From JBMNPT01 sp050943735 (GTDB taxonomy: Bacteria; Bacillota; Clostridia; Oscillospirales; RGIG577), in assembly GCA_050943735.1 (NCBI GenBank), contig JBMNPT010000006.1, positions 69,691 through 133,690 on the forward strand: DNA of 64,000 bases. The letters are read 5' to 3'. Below are positions 16,800 to 24,372 of this stretch, one piece after another (position 1 is the first letter of the stretch; every line of letters begins with the position of its first letter). Made by a program: the position numbers and the translations under genes. The notes beneath the pieces were generated by a model. The model worked only from the letters and a program-made list of their open reading frames with translations, did not search any database and had not been told where the DNA came from.

Positions 16800-17630
16800 A
16801 TGTCCTATCTCGTCTGTCCCTGCTGCGGCCAGCCGCTGGAAAAACAAGATCGTCGCTTTGTCTGTCCCCATGGCCACAGTTTTGACATGGCCAAAGAGGG
16901 CTATGTCAATCTGCTGCTCCCCAATCACAAGCGCAGCCATGACCCGGGCGACAGCCGGGAAATGTGTCAGGCCCGCAGCCGTTTCTTTGCCCGGGACCCC
17001 TACCGGGTGCTGCGGGAAGGGCTGCAGGAAGCGGTGGCCCGGCAGCTGGGGGAGCTTCCCTCCCCCGCCATCGCCGACGTGGGCTGCGGGCAGGGGTACT
17101 ACACCATCTCTCTGTGGAAGCATCTGACCGCACAGGGGCAAGTTCCTGCGATGCTGGGCACCGACATTTCCAAATTCGCCCTGCGCCAGGCGGCCAAAGC
17201 CTGCCCGGACATCACCTGGGCAGTGGCTTCTCTCTTCGCCCTGCCGGTGGCGGACGCCTCTCTGGACTGTGTGGTAGACAGCTTCGCTCCACTGGCCTGG
17301 GAGGAATTTCACCGGGTGCTGCGCCCAAGCGGACTGCTGGCACTGGCCATTCCCGGCCCCCGGCACCTGTGGGGGCTCAAGGAAGTGCTGTATCCAGAGC
17401 CCTATCCCAACCCGCCCAAGGAATTTCACCCGCCAGGGTTCGAATCGGTGGCGCAGCTCACCTTTACCGATCTTCTGACGGTGGAAGGACAGGAATCCAT
17501 CCAGAGTCTGTTCCACATGACTCCCTACGCCTTTCGCACACCAGAGGCAGGCCAAAAGGCACTGGCAAATCTGAAAACCCTCACCACTCCAGTGGATTTT
17601 CAGCTGCATCTGCTGCGCCGCGGGTGCTGA
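16800..17630 (+). CDS. rlmA: 23S rRNA (guanine-N1)-methyltransferase, RlmA family
   Basis: A 276-residue RlmA-type enzyme that methylates N1 of a guanine in 23S helix 35 (G745 or G748 in E. coli numbering). The N-terminal zinc finger is Cys6, Cys9, Cys22, His26 (CPCC...CPHGH), followed by the hallmark SFDMAKEGYVNLL. The SAM-binding loop is IADVGCGQGYYTI (about 93-105). The family includes TlrB, which protects against tylosin-type macrolides, so a drug-response role is possible but not shown. AAAGGAGG precedes the ATG. Confidence 0.94.
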   Translation: MSYLVCPCCGQPLEKQDRRFVCPHGHSFDMAKEGYVNLLLPNHKRSHDPGDSREMCQARSRFFARDPYRVLREGLQEAVARQLGELPSPAIADVGCGQGYYTISLWKHLTAQGQVPAMLGTDISKFALRQAAKACPDITWAVASLFALPVADASLDCVVDSFAPLAWEEFHRVLRPSGLLALAIPGPRHLWGLKEVLYPEPYPNPPKEFHPPGFESVAQLTFTDLLTVEGQESIQSLFHMTPYAFRTPEAGQKALANLKTLTTPVDFQLHLLRRGC

Positions 17631-17634
17631 GGCA

Positions 17635-17663
17635 TTGCAGATTGTCCTGTTTTTTGCTACAAT
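17635..17663 (+). promoter_or_regulatory. promoter for the DUF4230 gene
   Basis: TTGCAG (17635-17640), 17 bases, TACAAT (17658-17663), just past the rlmA stop and 16 bases before the next ATG. The leader would be very short. Confidence 0.7.
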
Positions 17664-17678
17664 AAGGAGGTATTTGTC

Positions 17679-18308
17679 ATGAGCCGTTTTTCTTCTCTCA
17701 CCGCCGCCAAAAAACTCGCCATGGCCGCCATTCTCATCGCGGTCACCGGCGTGGGATGTTTTCTCTCGGGTGTCTGGTTCAGCGGACGAAACGGCAGTCA
17801 ACCTGTGATCACCTCCGATCTGCTGGGGCAGCAGCTGCGTCAAGTCAGCCAGCTGGTGACGGTGGAATATCACTACACCAACATGGGCCGGTTTGAAAAT
17901 CACGCGGATTTTTACGGCTGGAAGGTGCCCTTCACCAAAAAGAGTTTCATTCTCTCCTACGATGGCAAAATGCTTGCCGGTGTAGATCTGGAACAGGCGG
18001 AGATTGAAGTGGGAAAGGATGCTGTCACCATTACCCTGCCCCCGGCTCAAATTCTCTCCCACGAAATGGATCAGGATAGCCTGCAGGTTTTTGATGAGAG
18101 CAAAAACATCTTCAACCCTCTCACTCTCACCGATTTTCACCAGTTTACACTGGATCAGACCCAGGTGATAGAGCAAAAGGCCATCGATGACGGATTGTTG
18201 GAAGAGGCTGGCGAAAAAGCCCAAACCGCTCTTACCACTCTGCTCACCCCTCTGCTCAGCGACCCTGAGCATCCCTATACCCTTACATTTCACACCGCAA
18301 AGGAGTAA
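17679..18308 (+). CDS. DUF4230 domain protein
   Basis: A 209-residue protein with one N-terminal transmembrane segment (MAAILIAVTGVGCFLSGVWF, about 14-33) and an extracytoplasmic DUF4230 domain. Recognisable pieces are QLRQVSQLVTVEYHYTNMG and a conserved strand with SYDGKMLAGVDL followed by ITLPPAQIL. DUF4230 proteins are widespread in Firmicutes and have no known function. AAGGAGG precedes the ATG. It is 6 bases ahead of the next small gene and shares its terminator. Confidence 0.85.
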   Translation: MSRFSSLTAAKKLAMAAILIAVTGVGCFLSGVWFSGRNGSQPVITSDLLGQQLRQVSQLVTVEYHYTNMGRFENHADFYGWKVPFTKKSFILSYDGKMLAGVDLEQAEIEVGKDAVTITLPPAQILSHEMDQDSLQVFDESKNIFNPLTLTDFHQFTLDQTQVIEQKAIDDGLLEEAGEKAQTALTTLLTPLLSDPEHPYTLTFHTAKE

Positions 18309-18314
18309 TTCTCT

Positions 18315-18647
18315 ATGATTAAAAAAATCACTTGCGTGGAGGATCTGGAAGGCATTCTGCGCCAACAGTTTCTCCGAGGCTTTTACGACGCCTCCCTGCC
18401 CCTGGAAATCCAGGACGCGGAAGGCCGTCCCATCTGTACCATCCGCAAGGATGACCCCGACCGGTGGCAGAAGACCCCCTACGAGTATAGCTACGCTGCC
18501 TCCAAAAAACTGTGCAGTCAGCAGCGCTGGGATTCCATGCACATCACCCAGCAAATTGAACTGTGTGACTGCTGGTACGCGCTGGCGGTCAGTGAATATC
18601 TGGAGCCCGCTGTAGAAGCGGGCCGGGAATTTGATTTGGCCGATTGA
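18315..18647 (+). CDS. conserved hypothetical protein, 110 aa
   Basis: A soluble, acidic, cysteine-containing protein (three Cys in the middle/C-terminal half) with no motif I recognise. It begins MIKKITCVEDLEGILRQQF and has no signal peptide or membrane segment. AAAGGAG lies before the ATG, and the gene is 6 bases downstream of the DUF4230 gene, so it is very likely coexpressed with it. A terminator follows directly. Function unknown. Confidence 0.7.
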   Translation: MIKKITCVEDLEGILRQQFLRGFYDASLPLEIQDAEGRPICTIRKDDPDRWQKTPYEYSYAASKKLCSQQRWDSMHITQQIELCDCWYALAVSEYLEPAVEAGREFDLAD

Positions 18648-18653
18648 ATCACA

Positions 18654-18678
18654 AGCCCCGTCCCAACGGGGCTTTTTT
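18654..18678 (+). terminator. terminator after the DUF4230 operon
   Basis: AGCCCCGT, CCCA loop, ACGGGGCT, T6; perfect 8-bp stem 6 bases after the stop. Confidence 0.92.
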
Positions 18679-18698
18679 ACGGAAGGAAGGATTTCTCC

Positions 18699-19295
18699 AT
18701 GTCTCATATTGTGCTGATCCGCCATGGCAAAACCCAGGGCAATCTTCTGCGGCAATACATCGGCGTCACCGATGAACCGCTGTGTGCCCAGGGAGAAGAA
18801 GAACTCCGGCAGGCGCTCCAGACGGGACGGTATCCACAGGCCCAGCGACTGTATGCAAGTCCGCTGCTCCGCTGCCAGCAGACCGCCGCTCTGCTCTATC
18901 CTCACCTGACAGCCCAGCTGCAGCCTCTCCTGCGGGAGTGTGACTTCGGAGAATTTGAAGGGAAAAGCTACCCCGAACTCAAAGATCATCCCGCCTACCA
19001 GCAGTGGCTGCAAAATCCTGACCTGCCCTTTCCCCAGGGAGAGGCCCGGCCTGATTTCATCCGCCGGTGCTGCGAGGGATTTACCCACATTGCCGACCAG
19101 GAATGTCATCGGAAAGGTACGGCGGCTCTGGTGGTCCATGGCGGCACCATCATGGCCATTATGCACCGGTTCTGCGACACCCACCCCGACTTTTACGACT
19201 GCCAGCTCTCCTGCGGACAGGGCTACCTGCTGTCTGTAGATGTATCCGTCTGGCTGCAACACCACACTGTACATCTGGAGGAAACCTTATGCTGA
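18699..19295 (+). CDS. cobC: histidine phosphatase, likely alpha-ribazole phosphatase
   Basis: A 198-residue phosphoglycerate-mutase-like phosphatase. The phospho-accepting motif is LIRHGKTQGN (His9), with CDFGEFEGKSYPEL in the middle and the second catalytic His in VVHGGTI. It overlaps cbiB by 7 bases, which points to alpha-ribazole-5'-phosphate or adenosylcobalamin-phosphate dephosphorylation in cobamide assembly. The family is broad, so the substrate is by context. It starts just behind the previous operon's terminator and has its own GGAAGGA site. Confidence 0.82.
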   Translation: MSHIVLIRHGKTQGNLLRQYIGVTDEPLCAQGEEELRQALQTGRYPQAQRLYASPLLRCQQTAALLYPHLTAQLQPLLRECDFGEFEGKSYPELKDHPAYQQWLQNPDLPFPQGEARPDFIRRCCEGFTHIADQECHRKGTAALVVHGGTIMAIMHRFCDTHPDFYDCQLSCGQGYLLSVDVSVWLQHHTVHLEETLC

Positions 19296-20254
19296 TCCAT
19301 CCCCTCTCTCTGATTCTGGCCTTTTGGCTGGATTTGCTGCTGGGCGACCCTCGCTGGCTGCCCCATCCCATCTGCCTGCTGGGCAACTGCATCGCCCGGG
19401 GAGAACGATGGCTCCGCCCCCGTTTTCCCTCTTCCCCCAAGGGACAGTTTCAGGCTGGCGCCACATTGGCCATCTGCCTGTGCGTGGCCACTTATCTCAT
19501 CACTTTTGGCCTGCTGCTGGCCGCTCAGGCCATCCACCCCTGGCTGGGTCTCCTGCTGGAAACCCTCCTCTGCTATCAGATTCTGGCCGCCCGCTGTCTG
19601 CGGGACGAAAGCATGAAGGTATACCGACAGCTGATGAAACAGGATCTGCCCGGCGCCCGTCAGGCAGTTTCCATGATTGTGGGACGAGATACCCAGGCAT
19701 TGTCTGCGGAAGGGGTCACCCGAGCCGCTGTGGAAACCGTAGCGGAAAACACCTCTGACGGTGTAGTGGCTCCGCTGTTCTTTATGGCGCTGGGCGGAGC
19801 GCCGCTGGCCCTCACCTACAAGGCCATCAACACCATGGACTCCATGCTGGGCTACAAAAATGAGACCTATCTCTACTTCGGCCGTTTCCCCGCCTTGCTG
19901 GACGACGCAGTGAATTTCCTGCCTGCCCGTCTTTCCGGCCTACTAATGTGTCTGGCGGCTCCACTGACCGGATTGGACGGCCGCAGTGCCCTGCGAATTT
20001 TTCTCCGGGACCGCCGCAACCATGCCAGTCCCAACAGCGCCCACACCGAAGCTGCCACTGCGGGAGCCCTGCATGTGCAGCTAGCCGGTGATGCCTCCTA
20101 TTTTGGACAGGTGCATCACAAACCCACCATTGGGAACCCGGACCGCCCCATTGAGCCGGAGGACATTCCCCGTACCTGCCGGCTGATGTATGGCGCCAGC
20201 TTTTTGGCCTGGGTGTTGTGTGCGGGGCTGAGATTGCTTCCGTCCCTCTTCTAA
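19289..20254 (+). CDS. cbiB: adenosylcobinamide-phosphate synthase CbiB/CobD
   Basis: A 321-residue membrane enzyme that attaches aminopropanol phosphate to adenosylcobyric acid. Family blocks are clear: LDLLLGDPRWLPHPICLLGN (about 13-32), VAENTSDGVVAPLFFMALGG, YKAINTMDSMLGYKN and RDRRNHASPNSAHTEAATAG. The last contains the NHxSPNS motif typical of CbiB. It begins inside the end of cobC (ATGCTGA overlap) with GGAGG upstream. No other cobalamin gene is in the window, so the pair may serve remodelling or salvage, or the rest lies elsewhere. Confidence 0.95.
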   Translation: MLIHPLSLILAFWLDLLLGDPRWLPHPICLLGNCIARGERWLRPRFPSSPKGQFQAGATLAICLCVATYLITFGLLLAAQAIHPWLGLLLETLLCYQILAARCLRDESMKVYRQLMKQDLPGARQAVSMIVGRDTQALSAEGVTRAAVETVAENTSDGVVAPLFFMALGGAPLALTYKAINTMDSMLGYKNETYLYFGRFPALLDDAVNFLPARLSGLLMCLAAPLTGLDGRSALRIFLRDRRNHASPNSAHTEAATAGALHVQLAGDASYFGQVHHKPTIGNPDRPIEPEDIPRTCRLMYGASFLAWVLCAGLRLLPSLF

Positions 20255-20272
20255 ATACAGGAGGAATTTTCA

Positions 20273-20581
20273 TTGAAACAGATTATTTTAAGCCATGATG
20301 ACAAAGCGCAAATCTATTTGGTACCTGATCCGGTAGCTGAACATCTAAGTCAATATTGCGAAGAATTCTCAGTCCATTGGATCTGGGAAAATCCCCATGG
20401 TCACAAGCTCCTGAAAGATATTAACGGAATGAAAATTGCAATGTATACTTCATGGGATTTTATTGAATATCTCAACAAATGGGTCTTTCCCCATCAGCCA
20501 TCCAGCCTGGTGCAACAGCTGGACTGGTACAGTTATGAATTACCAGAAAAGTACGCAGACTATCCACAGTACAATTTTTAG
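20273..20581 (+). CDS. hypothetical protein, 102 aa, AT-rich
   Basis: A TTG-started ORF with AGGAGG seven bases upstream, 18 bases after cbiB. The product is soluble and aromatic-rich (three Trp in the first half, and a C-terminal YSYELPEKYADYPQYNF). It has no motif I know. Base composition is visibly more AT-rich than the neighbouring genes, with codons such as TTA and ATA that cbiB avoids. This suggests a later acquisition or a lowly expressed orphan. It ends at a bidirectional terminator. Confidence 0.6.
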   Translation: MKQIILSHDDKAQIYLVPDPVAEHLSQYCEEFSVHWIWENPHGHKLLKDINGMKIAMYTSWDFIEYLNKWVFPHQPSSLVQQLDWYSYELPEKYADYPQYNF

Positions 20582-20588
20582 ATATAAA

Positions 20589-20622
20589 AAAAGCGGCGAG
20601 GAAACATTCCTCGCCGTTTTCT
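20589..20622. terminator. bidirectional terminator between converging genes
   Basis: CGGCGAGGAA, ACA loop, TTCCTCGCCG with T4 on the plus side and T7 on the minus side. It serves the 102-aa gene and the DUF1361 gene. Confidence 0.9.
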
Positions 20623-20627
20623 TATGT

Positions 20628-21308
20628 TCAATGATTGCGCAAATTTTCCACCAGCAAGCAGTAAAACCAGAAGAGCAGCCCAATGGCCAATGCCGTCATA
20701 CCGGTAAACTGCCAGGTAAACAGACTGAGACTTTCTCCGATTTCTCTCAGCAAATCCCAGGGCCGCAGCACATCCCAGCTGTTAAAGCGCAAAAACCGTC
20801 CGATGTAAATGCCAAAGCCCCCCAACAGGGAAACTCCAGTCGCAAACAGTAACCCGTATTTCCAGCCTTTTTGCTTATACACCCAGCGATGCAGCAGCCG
20901 CAGCGATTCCAAGCCCAACAGGACCCCCATCACCACGCCCGCGCCAATGAGAAACACCTTGACCCACAGCAGCGGCTCCATAGTGTACAACACACTGGGC
21001 CCACCGGTATAGCGAGCCATCTCGTTCACCTCTCCAAACACATCTCCGCTGAGATGAATGGTATCGGTGAGCATATACAGCGCATTGGGGAAAAACAACA
21101 GCCACAATGCCAGAAAAACTCCGCCTTTTCTTCTGTGCCCCTGTTTCCAGAAGTTCATGCCCCGGCGGGCAAACAACAGCGGAAGCCCTGCCAGAAACAC
21201 ATTCCAGGGCAGCATCAGGTACAAAAAAGAAAATTTCTGCCAGAACATCCACAGGCACAATACACCGTACGCCAGACAGGGCAGCAGCAAAAAACGATAA
21301 TTCTTCAT
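20628..21308 (-). CDS. DUF1361 membrane protein
   Basis: A 226-residue protein with about seven hydrophobic helices. The DUF1361 hallmarks are present: LWLLFFPNALYMLTDTIHL (about residues 69-87), and near the C-terminus FGIYIGRFLRFNSWDVL. DUF1361 proteins are common in Firmicutes and have no known role. It follows the metallo-hydrolase gene by 14 bases, so both are likely in one transcript that starts at the extended -10 promoter upstream of that gene. Confidence 0.9.
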   Translation of the reverse strand: MKNYRFLLLPCLAYGVLCLWMFWQKFSFLYLMLPWNVFLAGLPLLFARRGMNFWKQGHRRKGGVFLALWLLFFPNALYMLTDTIHLSGDVFGEVNEMARYTGGPSVLYTMEPLLWVKVFLIGAGVVMGVLLGLESLRLLHRWVYKQKGWKYGLLFATGVSLLGGFGIYIGRFLRFNSWDVLRPWDLLREIGESLSLFTWQFTGMTALAIGLLFWFYCLLVENLRNH

Positions 21309-21322
21309 GGCGTCTTCCTTTC

Positions 21323-22132
21323 TCAGGTCAGAGGGATGATCTCTCCATCATTGGGCACCAGCAGATTGCCCTCATAAAACTGCCGTCCCTCTGCGGTGTA
21401 CAGTTCCTTGCGCCGCTCAATGTTCTTATCCTCGGTGTGCCACAGCACAACATTGGGAATCCCCATGGACTGAGCCAGCTCACAGGCTTCTTTGACGGTG
21501 CTGTGATGTTTCTCATAAGGCTTGAACCGCTCCCGCTGTCCGTACAGACAAAACGCCTCGCAAAGCAGCCAGTCACTGCCCTGCACATACCGGTCACACA
21601 GGGGATTATAGGGCTCATCGCCGCAGCAGGTGAGTTTTTTCCCATTTTGCAGCACAGTGGTAAATCCGAATTGCTTTGCCTTGGTGGAATGAATGTCAAA
21701 AAAGGTCACATCATAGTCCAGAATGCGGCAGCAATCTCCATCCTCCACTGTATGAATGAGAATCTGATCGTCCAGCAGGCTCCAGAATTTCTTTTGCAGG
21801 GTGAGCTTTGCCAGGGTGATGATGGTGGGTTTCAGATCCGCATGACAGTACATGTGACACAGCCCCTCATACTGGCCATTTTTCATCATGGTACCAATTT
21901 TACGAATCATCCACACAATGCCCAGCACATGGTCAGTGTGTTCGTGGGTGACAAAGATATGATGGATATGCGCACAGTCAATCTCCATCTGTTCCAAAAT
22001 TCTCAAAATTCCATTGCCGCCGCCGGCATCCACCAGGAAGTATTCTTCTCCGCTGCGGATAGCAAAGCAGGTGTTATAACAGTGAGTGGCCAGCGCATTG
22101 CCAGTCCCCAATACCAACAGTTGTTCTTGCAC
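21323..22132 (-). CDS. metallo-beta-lactamase-fold hydrolase (RNase Z-like)
   Basis: A 269-residue MBL-fold protein. The metal-binding motif THEHTDHVLGI (HxHxDH) is clear, together with a later CCGDEPYN region and the terminal VVLWHTEDKN His. The layout resembles small ribonuclease Z/arylsulfatase-like hydrolases; the substrate is not deducible. A GTG start at 22132 is chosen because GAGGAGG is 8 bases upstream. The in-frame ATG at 22156 would be almost at the predicted transcription start. It forms an operon with the DUF1361 gene. Confidence 0.85.
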   Translation of the reverse strand: MQEQLLVLGTGNALATHCYNTCFAIRSGEEYFLVDAGGGNGILRILEQMEIDCAHIHHIFVTHEHTDHVLGIVWMIRKIGTMMKNGQYEGLCHMYCHADLKPTIITLAKLTLQKKFWSLLDDQILIHTVEDGDCCRILDYDVTFFDIHSTKAKQFGFTTVLQNGKKLTCCGDEPYNPLCDRYVQGSDWLLCEAFCLYGQRERFKPYEKHHSTVKEACELAQSMGIPNVVLWHTEDKNIERRKELYTAEGRQFYEGNLLVPNDGEIIPLT

Positions 22133-22165
22133 GAATTTTTCCTCCTCCGTTCCCATTTCCTGCTC

Positions 22166-22193
22166 ATTATAGCATACGCTTCCCGCCTTTGAA
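22166..22193 (-). promoter_or_regulatory. extended -10 promoter of the MBL hydrolase operon
   Basis: Minus strand TTCAAA (22193-22188), 16 bases, TGC-TATAAT (TATAAT at 22171-22166). The TG dinucleotide makes an extended -10. Confidence 0.75.
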
Positions 22194-22209
22194 AATGGGA
22201 GAACTATGC

Positions 22210-22241
22210 AAAAAATCCCCCTGCTATCAGGGGGATTTTTG
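22210..22241 (-). terminator. lar operon terminator
   Basis: Minus strand AAAAATCCCCCTGA, short loop, CAGGGGGATTTTTT. It begins one base past the larC stop. Confidence 0.93.
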
Positions 22242-23615
22242 TCACTGCATCTGCTGCTGTGCCACGTGGCCAACCATTTCGTACACCGTTTGAAAAGGCT
22301 CACCACTGGCCAGAGCCAACGCCCGCACGCTCTCATATTCGGGATAACAATACCACTTTTCGCCATGGCGGCAGCACTTGACCCGGGCTTCTCCCCAGGG
22401 AGTGTCCACCAGTTTTTCTTCCCGCTGAAGCACCGTCCGTTCCACTGGATGCCGCCGCACTCCAATGCTGGTGGTATGCCGGAAGATGATTTCCTCCATA
22501 TGGGGAATCTCCTCTTCGTCGCACAGCACCGAAAGCAGCCATGCGGGCCGGCCCTTTTTCATCAGGATGGGCGTATACCAGCAATCCCGGGCACCCTGCG
22601 CCATGAGCTGCTCCGCCGCAAAGGCCATGGCCTCTCCGCTGCAGTCGTCGATGTTGGTCTCCAGCACCCATTTGCGCTGAGGCTGCTGGGGCACTTCCAC
22701 AATCATGGCCCGCAGGATATTGGCCTTGGGAAAATCCTTTTTCCCTGCACCTATTCCCACCCGGCGGATGGTATATTCCCCGGGCAGAGAATCTTCAGTG
22801 CGCAGCGCCGCCGCGATGGCCGCGCCGGTGGGGGTGACCATCTCCCCTTCGGTATCGGTGAGGTGCAGCTGCAGGCCATGGGCCGCCGCAATATTGACCA
22901 CTGCGGGCACCGGCACCGGTATGGTACCATGCTGGCACCAGACATGTCCCCGCCCCTCATACAGCTGAGAAACGGCCACACGCTGAATGCCCAAATCCTC
23001 CAGGCACACCGCTACCGCCACAATATCCACAATGGAATCCACTGCGCCCACTTCGTGAAAATGCACTTGCTCCACTGGAATGCCATGGGCTTTGGACTCG
23101 GCTTCCGCCACCACTTGGAAAATATCCAGCGCCCGTTTCTGCACCGCCTGACTCAATCCACTGCCTCGAATAATGGCCTCAATCTCAGCCATCCCCCGAT
23201 GGGCGTGGGTGTGGGAGTGCTCCTGCGCGGGCTCATGGGTATGTTCTATGCCATAAGCGTGCATCCAAGCGTGATCGTGCTGCTCATGAGAATGTTCATG
23301 GTGGTGCTCATGTTCATGGTGATGCTCATGTTCATGGTGGTGCTCATGCTCGTGGTGGTGCTCGTGCTCATGGGGGTGCCCGTGTTCATGGTGATGAGGC
23401 CCCTCCGCACACCAGTCCTCCAGCTTCACATGGAACCGGCAGGCATCAATACCGCATTTCTGGGTACGGCCCACCTCAATCTCAAATCCATCTACACCCA
23501 GGGAAGCCAGTGCCTCCCGCAATTTTTCTTCGCTGGCGCCCGCATCCAACAGTGCCGCCACTGTCATATCTCCGCTGATGCCGCTGAAACACTCCAGATA
23601 CAATAGATTACTCAT
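22242..23615 (-). CDS. larC: nickel-pincer cofactor nickel chelatase LarC
   Basis: LarC (457 aa, one intact frame) inserts nickel into the pyridinium-bisthiocarboxylate mononucleotide to finish the NPN cofactor of lactate racemase-type enzymes, using CTP. The N-terminus LYLECFSGISGDMTVAALLD and later VDSIVDIVAVAVCLEDLG, TNIDDCSGE are family marks. Between about residues 72 and 141 lies a very histidine-rich linker of repeated HHHEHEHE units, longer than usual, which probably stores or buffers nickel. The start overlaps larB by 8 bases. In some Lactobacillus strains larC is split by a frameshift; here it is not. Confidence 0.95.
   Translation of the reverse strand: MSNLLYLECFSGISGDMTVAALLDAGASEEKLREALASLGVDGFEIEVGRTQKCGIDACRFHVKLEDWCAEGPHHHEHGHPHEHEHHHEHEHHHEHEHHHEHEHHHEHSHEQHDHAWMHAYGIEHTHEPAQEHSHTHAHRGMAEIEAIIRGSGLSQAVQKRALDIFQVVAEAESKAHGIPVEQVHFHEVGAVDSIVDIVAVAVCLEDLGIQRVAVSQLYEGRGHVWCQHGTIPVPVPAVVNIAAAHGLQLHLTDTEGEMVTPTGAAIAAALRTEDSLPGEYTIRRVGIGAGKKDFPKANILRAMIVEVPQQPQRKWVLETNIDDCSGEAMAFAAEQLMAQGARDCWYTPILMKKGRPAWLLSVLCDEEEIPHMEEIIFRHTTSIGVRRHPVERTVLQREEKLVDTPWGEARVKCCRHGEKWYCYPEYESVRALALASGEPFQTVYEMVGHVAQQQMQ
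23268..23400 (-). repeat. poly-histidine codon repeat inside larC
   Basis: Tandem 18-base units of the form CATGAACATGAGCACCAC recur five or so times with small drifts, encoding HEHEHH. The repeat is in frame and keeps larC open, so it can grow or shrink without breaking the gene. Confidence 0.85.
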
Positions 23616-24360
23616 GATGTCCTACCCCCATTCGATTGATCTGCGTAGCCAGATATCCGGCTCCAAAGCCGTTGTCAATGTTTACGGTGGCCACTCCCTC
23701 CGCACAGGAGTTGATCATGGTGAGCAGTGCCGAAAGGCCGCCAAAATTGGCTCCATAACCCACCGACGTGGGCACCGCAATCACCGGCTTGTCCACCAGG
23801 CCTGCCACCACACCGGCCAGCGCGCCTTCCATGCCCGCTACCGCCACCACACAGTTGGCGCTGCGCAGACGCTCCGTCTGGGCCAACAACCGGTGAATGC
23901 CCGCCACACCCACATCATAGATGCGCTCCACATGGCAGCCAAAAAACTCCGCCGTCTGGGCCGCTTCCTCTGCAACCGGAATGTCGGACGTCCCTCCCGT
24001 GCAAACCGCCACACAACCGGTCTGCTGCGCGGGCTTGCGCACCACTCGAATAATCCGGGACAGGGGATCATATTCCGCCTCCGGCACAAAAGAGCGTACT
24101 ACCTCATACTGTTCAGCACTAGCTCTGGTACCCAGCACATTGGTGTCTCTGGCCGCAAAACTCTGAAAAATCTTATACAAATGCTCAGTGCTCTTGCCGC
24201 TGCAATACACCACTTCGCCAAATCCACTGCGCAGGCTTCGGTGATGGTCCAGTTTGGCAAACCCCAAATCCTCATAGGGCAGCTTTTTCAGCTGTTCTTT
24301 GGCCATCTCCACGCTCATCTCTCCCCGCTGTACCTGCTGCAGCAACTGTTCGATTTCCAT
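23608..24360 (-). CDS. larB: NPN cofactor carboxylase/hydrolase LarB
   Basis: LarB (250 aa) carboxylates nicotinic acid adenine dinucleotide and cleaves its phosphoanhydride, the first step of nickel-pincer cofactor synthesis. The C-terminal PurE-like domain is clear (CVVAVAGMEGALAGVVAGL, about 169-187, then VPTSVGYGANFGGLSALLTM). The N-terminus has the family block GFAKLDHHRSLRSGFGEVVY. It is between larE and larC, overlapping larC by 8 bases and following larE by 12, so all three are one transcript. Confidence 0.95.
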   Translation of the reverse strand: MEIEQLLQQVQRGEMSVEMAKEQLKKLPYEDLGFAKLDHHRSLRSGFGEVVYCSGKSTEHLYKIFQSFAARDTNVLGTRASAEQYEVVRSFVPEAEYDPLSRIIRVVRKPAQQTGCVAVCTGGTSDIPVAEEAAQTAEFFGCHVERIYDVGVAGIHRLLAQTERLRSANCVVAVAGMEGALAGVVAGLVDKPVIAVPTSVGYGANFGGLSALLTMINSCAEGVATVNIDNGFGAGYLATQINRMGVGHHE

Positions 24361-24372
24361 GCAATTTCCTCC

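Noticed and set aside
16536..19274. 912-codon open frame on the minus strand
   Set aside because: It spans the antisense of four well-supported genes (MFS end, rlmA, DUF4230, cobC) and has no ribosome site or domain.
23268..23400. Tandem repeats considered as a CRISPR array or VNTR of non-coding type
   Set aside because: Units are 18 bases, contiguous without spacers and in frame in larC. There are no cas genes.
22206..23606. Plus-strand frame with a Met/Val-rich repeat (MVVLMFMV type)
   Set aside because: This is the reverse of the larC histidine codons, not a membrane protein. larC itself has all the family motifs.
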